Notes under the pieces: generated by a model
What the model saw: the letters and a program-made list of their open reading frames with translations, nothing else
Told to the model about the DNA's origin: nothing
Database searches by the model: none
Origin: Ursus arctos
Lineage: Eukaryota; Chordata; Mammalia; Carnivora; Ursidae
DNA: 64,000 nt
Assembly (NCBI RefSeq): GCF_023065955.2
Contig: NC_079873.1
Location: 97,378,128-97,442,127 of the forward strand
Direction: 5' to 3'
Shown here: positions 24,370 to 34,809 of the stretch, in pieces
How positions within the stretch are numbered: position 1 is the stretch's first letter
Layout of the letters: each line of letters starts with the position of its first letter
Translations under genes and position numbers: made by a program

Positions 24370-24557
24370 GGGGCACCTGGGTGGCTCAGTCGTTAAGCGT
24401 CTGCCTTCAGCTCAGGGCGTGATCCCGGCGTTCTGGGATCGGCCCCACATCAGGCTCCTCTGCTGGGAGCCTGCTTCTTCCTCTCCCACTCCCCCTGCTT
24501 GTGTTCCCTCTCTCACTGGCTGTCTCTGTCAAATAAATAAATAAAATCTTAAAAAAA
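24370..24557 (+). mobile_element. CAN-SINE
   Basis: Sense copy with perfect 14 bp duplication AAGAATGGCTCTTA at 24356-24369 and 24558-24571. Confidence 0.95.
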
Positions 24558-24830
24558 AAGAATGGCTCTTAAATGAACATAAGAAAATTAGAGAAGTGCA
24601 AATTAAAACTACAAGTACCCCTTTTTAGCCAGACCTATTTGGTTCCTGATTTTCATTAGTCAGAGTTCAGATAATGATGAATACTGCATTATCCAAACCT
24701 TTTGGTTTATCAATTTTGAGTAACAGGATTTATTGAAATTGTTTTGATTTCTAAGTTTGTGAAGTGGAACCTCATTTAAGGAGATTCTCCTGTACCCTGA
24801 ATTTTTCACAGTAGCAAAAATTTGAAAGTC

Positions 24831-25051
24831 TTTTTTTTTTAATCTTTAAAAACAAATTTATTATTTGAGAAAGATAGAGGGTGTGTGTGCACGTGGTGGA
24901 GTAGGGGCAGGGGTGGGGGAGAGGGACAAGCAGACTGTGCTGACTGATTAGCTGAGGAACCAACACAGGGGTCTGTCTCATGATGCTGAGCTCACCATAT
25001 AAGCTGAAACCAAGAGTGGGACACTTAACTGACTGTACCACTAGGCGCCCC
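24831..25051 (-). mobile_element. CAN-SINE (diverged)
   Basis: Antisense, older copy; flanks AAATTTGAAAGTCT / AAATTCAGAAGTCT. Confidence 0.87.
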
Positions 25052-25411
25052 CAAAATTCAGAAGTCTGTTGACAGTGCTGTTAGTGAATGTGCAGAAACA
25101 GACCCACACATTGGTTGCTGGTGGAAGTACAGATTGATATAACCTTTGTCTAGGGAGGCCAATTTTGGTATTATCTGTTAAGATTACAAATGCTTATGGC
25201 CTTGAGATAAAATCTTTAATTGTGTCCATTGGTATGAGGTACAGTTATGTGTTGATTAAAATGACCAGAGCAATGTTGAATTAACTATTGTTCAAGTGGC
25301 TAAAGCATAGTTTTGGGGTTCCAGTGTTGATGTTGGAGAAATTAATTAGCATTTTGAGTGGAGTGGTAGTGGGGACAGCACTGATAGGCACAGATTTAAA
25401 TTTTTTTAAAG

Positions 25412-25597
25412 CATTTTTTTTAAAGATTTTATTTATTTGACAGACAGCCAACGAGAGAGGGAACACAAGCAGGGGGAGTGGGAGAGGAAGAAGCAGGCTC
25501 TCAGCAGAGGAGCCTGATGTGGGGCTCGATCCCAGAACGCTGGGATCACGCCTTGAGCTAAAGGCAGACACTTAATGACTGCGCCACCCAGGCGCCC
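25412..25597 (-). mobile_element. CAN-SINE
   Basis: Antisense copy; TTAAATTTTTTTA-like flanks, at the edge of the L1 at 25599. Confidence 0.92.
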
Positions 25598-25598
25598 C

Positions 25599-26499
25599 TA
25601 AATTTTTTTATTAAGATATAATTTACGTAAAGTCCAGTTCACTCTTTTTAGTGTACAGTTCTGTGAGTTTTGGCATATGTATATAGTTTTATAAACATCT
25701 TCACAATCAAGGTATATTACAGTTCGAGTACCTCCACCCCCAAATCTCCCCAATAATCCTTGGTGTAGTCAGTCTTTCTTCCCAGCCTGAGCCCCTGGCA
25801 AGCACTGATCTGTTTTATGTCTGTAGGTTTTTTTTTTGTTTTTTTTTTTTTTGCCTTTTCTAGACTGTATTGTAAATGGAATCCTACAATAAGTAGTTTA
25901 TTGAGCCTGGCTCCTTTCACTTAGCATAATGCATTTGAGATTCAGCTGAGTCATGTGTATCAGAAGTTTGTTCCTTTTTATTATTGGGTAGTATTCCATT
26001 GTATGGGTGTAATGTAATTTGCTTATCTGTTCACCAGTTGAAGGATGTTTGGATTGTTTTTTAACTTATAGTGATCACAAGAAAAGCCACGTAGAAGTTT
26101 TATACTTTTAGGTTTTTACATTGAGTCTAGCATTCATTTTGAGTTAATTTTTGCATTTGTTATGAGGTATGGATTAAGTAACCTTTTTTGGCACATGGGT
26201 ATCCAGCCCTTTGAAAAGGACTGTGTTTCTTCATTGAAATGCCTTGGCACATTTGTCGAAAACCGAGTGACCATGTGTATGTGGGTCTACTTCAGGTTTC
26301 TAGTTCTCTTGGTTTGTCTTGATCACCATTTGTACTGTCTTGATTACTATAGCTTTATATTAAGCTGTGATATAGTGTATAGTTTGGGTTCTAAAAATTT
26401 GTTCTGTTTCAAAATTGCTTGGCAGTTGTAATTCCTTGGCCTTTTCACCTCAGAATCAGTTTGTTGATTTTGAAGAGAAAAAAAAAAACCTTGCTAGGG
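25599..26499 (-). mobile_element. Antisense L1M-type fragment
   Basis: The 3' UTR-like part (ATATAATTTACGTAAAGTCC) runs into degraded ORF2-region sequence up to the SINE at 26500. It resembles the L1 at 32460 by eye. Confidence 0.75.
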
Positions 26500-26703
26500 T
26501 TTTTAAAAAAAGATTTTATTTATTTATTAATTTGAGAGAGAATGTGTAGGCACAGGCTGGGAGAGGGAGAGGGAAAGAATCTCAAGTGGACTCTGTGCTG
26601 AGCATGGAGCCTGACAAGGGGCTCCACCCCATGACCCTAACATCATGACCCGAGCTGAAACTAAGAGTTGGATGCTCAACCGACAGAGCCACCCAGGTGC
26701 CCC
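26500..26703 (-). mobile_element. CAN-SINE
   Basis: Antisense copy; AAACCTTGCTAGG flanks at 26487 and 26703. Confidence 0.93.
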
Positions 26704-26735
26704 AAACCTTGCTAGGAATTTGATTAGACATTTTA

Positions 26736-26930
26736 TTTTTTATTTTGTTTGAAAACATTTTATTTATTTGACAGAGAGAGAGAGCACAAGCAGGGGGAGT
26801 AGCAGAGGGAGAGGGAGAAGCAGGCTCCCTGCTGAGCAGGGAGTCTGATGCAGGGCTGGATCCCAGGACCCTGGGATTGTGACCTGAGCCAAAGGCAGAC
26901 GCTTAACCAACTGAGCCACTCAGGTGCCCC
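26736..26930 (-). mobile_element. CAN-SINE
   Basis: Antisense copy with perfect 15 bp duplication TGATTAGACATTTTA at 26721-26735 and 26931-26945. Confidence 0.95.
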
Positions 26931-27171
26931 TGATTAGACATTTTAAAGTTTTATTTTGGTATAATACTAGATTCATAAGTTGCCAAAACAGGAGAGAAGC
27001 TTCTGTGTATTCTTCATTGAATTTCAACCAGTGAAAGCATCTTGCATAACTATAGTACAATATCATGACCGAGAAATTGGCATTAGTGTAATCCACAGAG
27101 TTTATTTAGATTTTTAGTTATATGTGCATTAATTTGTGTGACTGTTTGTGTTTATGATTCTGTCCAATTTT

Positions 27172-27582
27172 TTAAAAAGATTTTATTCATTTTATTTTAT
27201 TTTATTTTTTTAAAGATTTTATTTATTTATTCGACAGAGATAGAGACAGCCAGCGAGAGAGGGAACACAAGCAGGGGGAGTGGGAGAGGAAGAAGCAGGC
27301 TCATAGCGGAGGAGCCTGATGTGGGGCTCGATCCCAGAACGCCGGGATCACGCCCTGAGCCGAAGGCAGACGCTTAACCGCTGTGCCACCCAGGCGCCCC
27401 GATTTTATTCATTTTAGAGAGAGACAGACAGACAGCACAGAGCAGAGGGGAGAGGAAGAAGGAGAGGGAGAAGCAGACTTCTTGCTGAGCAGGGAGCCTG
27501 ACTTGGGCCTGATCCCAGGACCTGGAGATCATGACCTGAGCTGAAGGCAGATGCTTAACCATCTGAGCCACGAAGGCACCCC
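27172..27582 (-). mobile_element. CAN-SINE split by a younger SINE
   Basis: Antisense outer copy (27172-27194 and 27401-27582) with GATTCTGTCC flanks at 27156 and 27584. Confidence 0.9.
27195..27400 (-). mobile_element. CAN-SINE, young subfamily, inside another SINE
   Basis: Antisense inner copy with perfect 16 bp duplication GATTTTATTCATTTTA (27179-27194 and 27401-27416), which is the outer SINE's own sequence. Confidence 0.95.
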
Positions 27583-27985
27583 AGATTCTGTCCGGTTTTA
27601 TCACAGGTGTGGATGGGTGTAACGACCACCACCAAGATATAGAACTGTTCTATCATCACAAAGATTCCTTGTACTGCTTGTTTATAGTTATATTCATCCC
27701 CTTCCGTCACCTTCCTCAATTCAGTCCCTAATCCCTGGCAACCACTAATTTGTTCTCCATAATTGTTTCATTTTGGAGGCTCTTATATAAATGGAAATCA
27801 TACACTATATAACCTGTTGAGATTAGCTTTTCTTCACTCTCCACATAATTGTCTTGAGATCCATCCAAGTTGTTGTATTCCATCAGTTAATTCCTTTATA
27901 TTGCTGAGTCATATTCCACAGTATGGATGTACCACAGTTTGTCTAACCATCGTTTCATTGAAGGATATTTGAATTAGTGTTTATA

Positions 27986-28587
27986 TTCGTTTGTATTACT
28001 TTGCTAGGGTTCTCATTAAAAAGTACCCGAAAGTGGGTGGCTTAAATGATCAATTTATTGTTTTTCAGTTCTGGAGGCTAGATATCCCAAATCATGGTGT
28101 CAGCAAGGTTGGTTCCTTCTGAGGGCTATGGGAGAGAGTCTGTTCCATGTCTCTTGCCAAGCTTCTGGTGGTTTGTTGACAATCTTTGGTGTTCCTTGGT
28201 TTATAAAAGTATCACCTTGGTCTCTGCCTCTGTCTTCACATGATATTCTCACTGTGTGCATGTCTCTCCAAATCCCTCCTCCCCCATTTTAAAAAGATTT
28301 TTAAAATTTTTAAGTAATCTACACCCAACATGGGGCTCATACCCACAACTCTGAGATCAAGGGTTGCATATTCCACCAACTGAGTCAGCCAGGGGCCCCC
28401 AAATTTCCCCTTTTTATAAAGACACCAGTCATATAGGATCAGGGCCCACACAGAAGTCCTCATTTTAACTTGATAACTTCTGTAAAGACCCTAACTCCAA
28501 ATAAGGTCACATTCCAAGGTATGGGGCATTAGGATTTCAAAATACGAATTTTGATGGGACACAGTTCAACCTAGAACAAAATCGTTT
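27986..28587 (+). repeat. Ancient interspersed repeat, class unsure
   Basis: Resembles a common eutherian repeat (GGTGGCTTAAATGATCAATT, CAGTTCTGGAGGCTAGATAT, GACACCAGTCATATAGGATC, CTAACTCCAAATAAGGTCAC). I do not recall its family name. Interrupted by the short SINE at 28290-28399. Confidence 0.6.
28290..28399 (-). mobile_element. Short tRNA-like SINE
   Basis: Antisense short type within the old repeat at 27986-28587. Confidence 0.85.
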
Positions 28588-28865
28588 CCTATTTTTGGCC
28601 ATTACAAATAAAACTGCTGTGAACATTTACATTCAAATTTTTGTGTGGACAAAGATTTCCATTTCTCTGGGATAAATGCTAGGGAATAAGTGCTGGTTCT
28701 TGTGGTAAATGCATATAGTTTTATGTATAACAATACAATTTATGTATAACGTTGTGTTAAGTTTAAGGTGTACAGTGTGTTAATGATACATCTATATATT
28801 GCAGTGTGATTACCACCATAGCTTTTAGCTAACACTTCTGTCTGGTCACATAAAGATCATTTCTT

Positions 28866-29239
28866 GGGGCACCTGGGCGGCTCAGTCAGTTAAGCGTCTG
28901 ACTTTGGCTCAGGTCATGATCTCGAGGTCCTGGTATTGAGCCCCACTCAGCAGGGAGTCTGCTTCTCCCTCTCCCTCTGCCCCTCCTTCCACTCACACAG
29001 TGTGTACTTTCTCTCTCTCATATTAAAAAAATTTTTTTTTAATTTATTTATCCATATGACAGCACACAAGCAGGGGGAGTGGCAGGCAGAGGGAGAGGGA
29101 GAAGCAGGCTCCCCTCTGATCAGGGAGCCCAGTGTGGGGCTGGATCCTAGGACCCCGGGATCATGACCCGAGCTGAAGGCAGATGCTCAACCGACTGAGC
29201 CACCCAGGTGCCCCAAAATAAAGAAAAATTTTTTTAAAA
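28866..29239 (+). mobile_element. CAN-SINE with a second SINE in its tail
   Basis: Sense copy (28866-29030 plus tail 29215-29239) bounded by AAAGATCATTTCTTG / AAAGATCATTTTTTTG. Confidence 0.88.
29031..29214 (-). mobile_element. CAN-SINE nested in a SINE tail
   Basis: Antisense copy in the A-rich tail of the SINE at 28866, giving opposed orientation. Confidence 0.9.
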
Positions 29240-30137
29240 AAAGATCATTTTTTTGTGGCAAGCATGTATAGCTTTTAGAACTTCTAAACTTTTTACCAGA
29301 GTGTGGCTGTGTTATTTTACATTTCCACCAGCAGTGTATGAGAATCAGTTTCTTTGCATCTTTGCTGTCATTTGGTTTTGTCACTACTTTTTATCTTGGC
29401 CATTCTGATAGTAATAGTGATATCTCATTGTGGTTTTTATTTGCACTTCCTTCAGTTTGATTTTAGCATGTGTTATTAAAGGCTTTTTTGATAATTATCT
29501 TTTTTCTCTTACACTTAAACTCTTGATTTTTAATACCATTAACATGATTACTTATTTGCTATCCTACAGTAAAAAGAAAATAGCTTCAGAAGAACAGAAT
29601 TAGTATTACAACAAACAACAAAACTATTAAGTAAAGTCCGAATTTTCTTTGTATTTCTTTTTTGTCTTTGGAATTCATCTCACTAAGGATGTTGTGTTTG
29701 GCACTCTTACTGTCAGTGCTTTCTCTGTATACTCATTTATTTGATGTACACGATTAGGTTTATTTTTATAAATTTTTTCAACTTCAGGAATTTCAGAAAT
29801 TTAGTTTCATGTCTTGAATAGGTAATTCGTTTTCCTAAATCAAAAGGGAAAATTTGAAAAAAAGTTAAAATTCGATATAGAAAGGTATGCATTGAAGTCT
29901 CCATAGACTTCTGCCTTTGCTCGCTCTTCTTTCTTTCATCCCCTCCCTCTTATAAGCAACTTAAAAAAAATGTTTCTTGTTAATCCTTCCAGTATTTCTT
30001 TTTGTGCAGATACATCCATATATACGTTTTTATTTTACTGTTCTTTCTTGAAAGTAGTATCCTGGCCAAAACAGTTTGTTATTGACATTGATATTAAGTG
30101 CCAGACCTAACAGAAGATGTTAAGAGTTGTGTTGATG

Positions 30138-30339
30138 GGGGTGCCTGGGTGGCTCAGTCGTTAAGCATCTGCCTCCGCCCAGGGCGTGATCCCAGGGTCC
30201 TGGGATCAAGCCCCCATCGGGCTCTCTGCTCTGCTGGGTGTCTGTTTCTTCCTCTCCCACTCCCCCTGCTTGTGTTTCCTCTCTCACTGGCTGTCTCTCT
30301 CTCTCTCTCTCAAATAAATAAAATCTTTAAAAAAAAAAA
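30138..30339 (+). mobile_element. CAN-SINE
   Basis: Sense copy with perfect 16 bp duplication AAGAGTTGTGTTGATG at 30122-30137 and 30340-30355. Confidence 0.95.
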
Positions 30340-32140
30340 AAGAGTTGTGTTGATGATGTCTTCCACGGTGTTGAGAGTTGAATCTGCCATACTGATCTGA
30401 ACCATTTCATGATCTATCTGCAAGTTACAATCAAAATGAGTTAGTGAGATAGGTTCGCTAGTAATTATGCTGATTATTACATCATTGGAGAAATCTGCTT
30501 TTTACTCTGTAAGTTTAGACAGAAAAACAGGCAGGTGAAGTATAGCTGAGAAACTGCTTGTTACTCTAATTTTAGAAAAAGAGACTGGTGAAATATAGTT
30601 GAATACGTAGTAAGTTGTTATTGCTAGCCAAAGCAGGTGATAACAGGACTAACCTGTGCATAATGAAGTAAAACTTTCAAGTAAAATGACACGAGTGGGA
30701 TATTTGGCAAACATGAGCAGAATAATTTGCAAGAAGCAGTTGAAGAAGAAATCTTTTTCTTGTTGGGAATTTATTAATCAGGAAAGCTGAGCATAATCTC
30801 TGATGGTAGAGAGAGATTGCTTTTCATGATGAAAAGAGCATTTTGAGCACTTTGCCAAAGTAATAATCATAGAATAAAATGGGAGATACTTGCATATGAA
30901 GACTCTCCTTATGCATGTTGTTCTCAGATTTTTGCTAAATTATTTGGCAGAAACTTTTTTGTGAAGTGGATCATTACAACACACGTTTTTCTGTAGAAAG
31001 AGTTTTCTAATTGAGAAGTTTCTTTCCTGACTAATGATTTAGCAGATAAAATCATTAGGACAACAAATTGTCTTACAAGTAAGGTTGCAATAACTATAAA
31101 CCTCTCCAATTTAAGATAGTGGTTTTGAGTTCTCTGCAGTGTAGTATACTTTCAACGGTACCTAATACTTAAAACATTAGTTCTAGTATATATTTTTCTT
31201 TAATAGCATATCGTTATTAATATTAAATGTGTGCTGAATCATTATTTTGCTTCCTTTTTTAGCATTTAGATAATCCTTTGGGGGGATGTTTTGCAGGATG
31301 CTTTAATATATTTCTGGTGGTTTAGAAATAAGGTAGTCTTTTGGTCTTAGTTGCTCTAGGACTTTAAAAAATTACCATCATCTTAGAGCTCAAATTGAGG
31401 GTTGGTCTTGTCTCCCTCTCTTTCATCATTGGATGGCATACCAAGGTGGATGAAATATAGTCATGGGTGTATAAAGGCACTAAAAATGGAATAGGTTACA
31501 GGGCAAAATGTGGGGGCCCCTTGTAATATCTAGTACCAGTAATCTAACTATATATGTTTTAACATTTTGATCTCTCTTCTTACTGGATCATCTTTATGAT
31601 GTACACTAATGATAAGCTCCTTCCACCAAATTTAATGGAACCACATGCTATATTTTAGGGATCAGTAACTTTTAATTCCTAGTATTGTCACATGATGCAA
31701 TTCCAACATGATAGCCCTTGACTGCAGCTTGCTTGATTGCTGCTAGGAGGTTCTTGTTGCCTTTTTCCAGCTTTAAATTGTGTGCTGTTCTCTTGTGGGA
31801 AACTATGAAACTTATACCATCAAATTTTGAACAAGGGAGAGAAATGTTCAGCATTTATTAAATGGGTTTCAATGATTGTTTTCATACCCTGTGGTGAGTA
31901 AATTTGAAAATGGAGCTAGGACTAGCTTGCATTGTTCAACCAAGTGCTTCCTTTTTTTTTTTTTTTTTTTTAAATTTGGAAAAGCTAGGTATTTCTTTGG
32001 ATCCTTCGCCATGAAGTTATAAAAGCTTTGGTTCATTTTTACCTACCATATTAAATAGATAACAAAATCTCTTTGCCAAAACAAAGTACTTTGAGTGTAG
32101 ATATCAATTGTTAGTGTCTTATTTATAAAATTATATTTCA

Positions 32141-32306
32141 GGGGCACGGGGTGGCTCAATTGGTTAAGCATCTGACATTTGATTTTGGCTCAGGTCCTGA
32201 TCTCAGGGTTGTACGATCGAGCCCTGCATCAGGCTCCACACTGGGCTTGGGGTCTGCTTAAGAGTCTATCTCTCCCTCTCCATCTGCCACCCCCTCCCTC
32301 TAAAAG
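32141..32306 (+). mobile_element. CAN-SINE
   Basis: Sense copy with perfect 14 bp duplication AAAATTATATTTCA at 32127-32140 and 32307-32320. Confidence 0.94.
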
Positions 32307-32495
32307 AAAATTATATTTCAAAAGATATCAATAGTTAAGGTCTATAGTATGCTTACTCAATAGAAAGGTGTTCTCAAATGTTTGGTGATTTATACAGTCT
32401 TGTGAGTTTGTATGATAAAAGATGCTTACTTGATAAAAGGAGGTTGAAATTTAATTTTTTATTGCAAAAAACTCATGAAATTTACCATCTTAGCC

Positions 32496-32863
32496 TTTTT
32501 TTCTTTTTTGAGAGAAATAGCGTGAGGGGGTGGGAAGAGGGGCAGAGGGAGAGAGAGAATCTTAAAGAGTCTCCAGGGTGCCTGGGTGGCTCATTTGGTT
32601 AAACGTCTGCCTTTGGCTCAAGTCATGGTCCTGGGGTCCTGGGATCAAGTTCCGCATCAGGCTCCCTGCTCCGTGAGGAGTCTGCTTCTCCCTCTGCCTT
32701 TCTCCTTTCCCCCACCCCAGTGAATAAATAAATAAAATCTTAAAAAAAAAAGTCTCCATGCCCAGTGTGGAGCCTGACACGGGGCTCAATCTTAACGACC
32801 CTGAGATCATGACCTAAGCCAAAATCAAGAGTCCAGTGCTTAACTAAGCCATCCAAGTGCCCC
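32496..32863 (-). mobile_element. CAN-SINE split by a sense SINE, inside L1
   Basis: Antisense outer copy (32496-32575 and 32748-32863) in the L1 3' end. L1 resumes at 32866. Confidence 0.88.
32576..32747 (+). mobile_element. CAN-SINE nested in a SINE
   Basis: Sense inner copy with AAAGAGTCTCCA / AAAAAGTCTCCA flanks. Confidence 0.92.
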
Positions 32864-34419
32864 GTCTTAACCATTATTAAGTGGACAGTTCAGCAGTTAC
32901 ATTGACATTGTTGTGTAACATCTCCAGAACTTTTCATCGTGAAAATCTGAAACTCTATACCCATTAAACAACTCCCCATTTCCCACTCCTTCCACCTCCT
33001 GGTAACCACTTTCTGTTTCTATGAATTTGACTGCTTTAGGTATCTCATGTCAGTGGAGTCATATAGTATTTGTCTTTTTGTGACTGACTGGCTTATTTCA
33101 TGTAACATGGTTCATGCATGTTGTAGCATGTGGCAGGATTTCCTTCCTTGTTAAGGATGAATAATCCATTGTATGTATACATCTTACTTTGTTTATCCCT
33201 TCAGCTGTTGATGGACATGTGGGCTGCTTCTACCTCTTGGGTATTGTGAACAGCACTGCTATGAATGTGGGTGTACAAATATATCTTGAGAGTCACCTTT
33301 CAGTTGTTTTGGATGTATACCTGGAAGTGGGGATTATTGGATCATATGGTAGTTCCATTTAAAAATTTTTGGGGAACCTCCATACTGTTTTGCATAGCAG
33401 ATGCACAGTTTTGCAATCCTACCAACAGTGCATGGGTGTTCAAATTTTTACACATCTTTGCAGACACTTGTGTGTATTTTGATTCCAGCCATCTCAGGGT
33501 ATGAGGTGGTATCTCATTGTGGTTTTGATTTGGTTTTAATTCAAGTCCTTTACCCATTTTTTGTGTTATTTGATTTTTTGTTGTTTAGTTGTAGGAATTC
33601 TTTATATATTCTGGGTTTTAACCTCTTACCAGATACATGATTTGCAAATATTTTCTCCCATTATGTAGTTTGCCTTTTTACTTTGATTGTGTCCTTTGGT
33701 GTGTAAAATTTTTGATGTAGTCTCATTTGTCTGGTTTTGCTTTTATTACCTATTTTTGGTATCATATCCAAGAAATGATTGCCGAGTCTAGTGTTATGAA
33801 GCTTGTTCTCTACGTTTTCTTGTGGAACTTTTATAGTTTTAGGTCTTATATTTAGGTCTTAACCCATTTTAGGTCTTATATTTAGGTTTTATCCCATTTT
33901 TAATTAATTTTTGTATATGGTGTGAGATAATGAATGCTTCATCTTCATATTTTGCATGTGGGTATCCAGTTTTCCTAGCACCAGTTTTTGAAGAAACTGT
34001 CCTTTCCCTATTGAGTGGTCTTGGAACTCTTGTCAAAAATAATTTGAATTTGTATGCAAGGATTTATTTCTGCCCTCTCCATTGTGTTCTGTTGGTCTGT
34101 ATGTCTGTCTTTATGCCAGTAGCACACTGTTTTGATTATTGTAATTTTGTGATATGTTTTGAAATCAGGACGTATGATTCCTCCAGCTTTTGTTTCTTTT
34201 TTTTCCCCCAAATTGTTTGGGTTGTTTGTGGTACCTTGAATTTTATGATGAATTTGTCTGTTTCTGCAAAAAAGTGCTCTTGAGATTTTGATAGGGATTG
34301 CATTGAATTTGTAGATTGTTTTAGGTAGTGTGGACATCTTAATAACAGCCATCCAATCAGTTTACATAGGGTATCTTTAGACTTATTTGTGTCATCTTTA
34401 ATTTCTTTTTTTAAGTAAG

Positions 34420-34548
34420 TAAAATTAAGTAATTTTTATTACTTTAATTTTTATTTTTAAGTAATCTCTACATCCAGTGTGGGGCTTAAACTCAGAGCCC
34501 CAGGACCAAGAGTTGCATGCCTCACTGACTGAGCCAGCCAGGCACTCC
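34420..34548 (-). mobile_element. Short tRNA-like SINE in L1
   Basis: Antisense short type (AAGTAATCTCTACATCCAGT ... CAGCCAGGCACTCC) interrupting the L1. Confidence 0.84.
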
Positions 34549-34786
34549 GGGTGTCTTCCTTAATTTCATTCAGCAATGTTTTATAATTTTCAGTATATAA
34601 GTCTTCCACCTCCCTTGGTTAGGTTTGTTCCTAAGATTTTTTTTTCTTTTGGTGCTATTGTAAATATAATTATTTTCTTAGTTTCCTTTTAGGATTGTTC
34701 ATTGGTAGTATATAGAAGCACAACTGATTTTTGTGTGTTGACTTTGTATCCTGCAACTTTGCTGAGTTTATTCTAATAGGTTTTGT

Positions 34787-34809
34787 GTGTGTGTGTGTGT
34801 GTGTGTGTG
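34787..34809. repeat. (GT)n microsatellite in L1
   Basis: About 11 GT units within the antisense L1. Confidence 0.9.

Larger units (their letters stand above)
26935..29500 (-). mobile_element. Antisense L1M with several later insertions
   Basis: L1 segments at 26935-27171, 27584-27985, 28588-28723 and about 29262-29500 read continuously once the intervening elements are removed. The last has a minus-strand ORF2 relic, LILIHCWWKCKITQPHSGKK. Inserted within are a SINE carrying a SINE (27172-27582), an old repeat carrying a short SINE (27986-28587), and a second L1 end carrying two SINEs (28724-29261). Confidence 0.7.

Noticed and set aside
27138..27377. Repeated frame containing TASERGNTSRGSGRGRSRL as a small protein family (also 50369-50560, 8637-8924)
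   Set aside because: It is a translation of the young CAN-SINE; near identity across copies reflects the SINE, not selection on protein.
33930..34283. Cys/Phe-rich 117-residue plus-strand frame as a membrane protein
   Set aside because: Antisense shadow of L1 ORF2; the minus frame carries reverse-transcriptase-like text.
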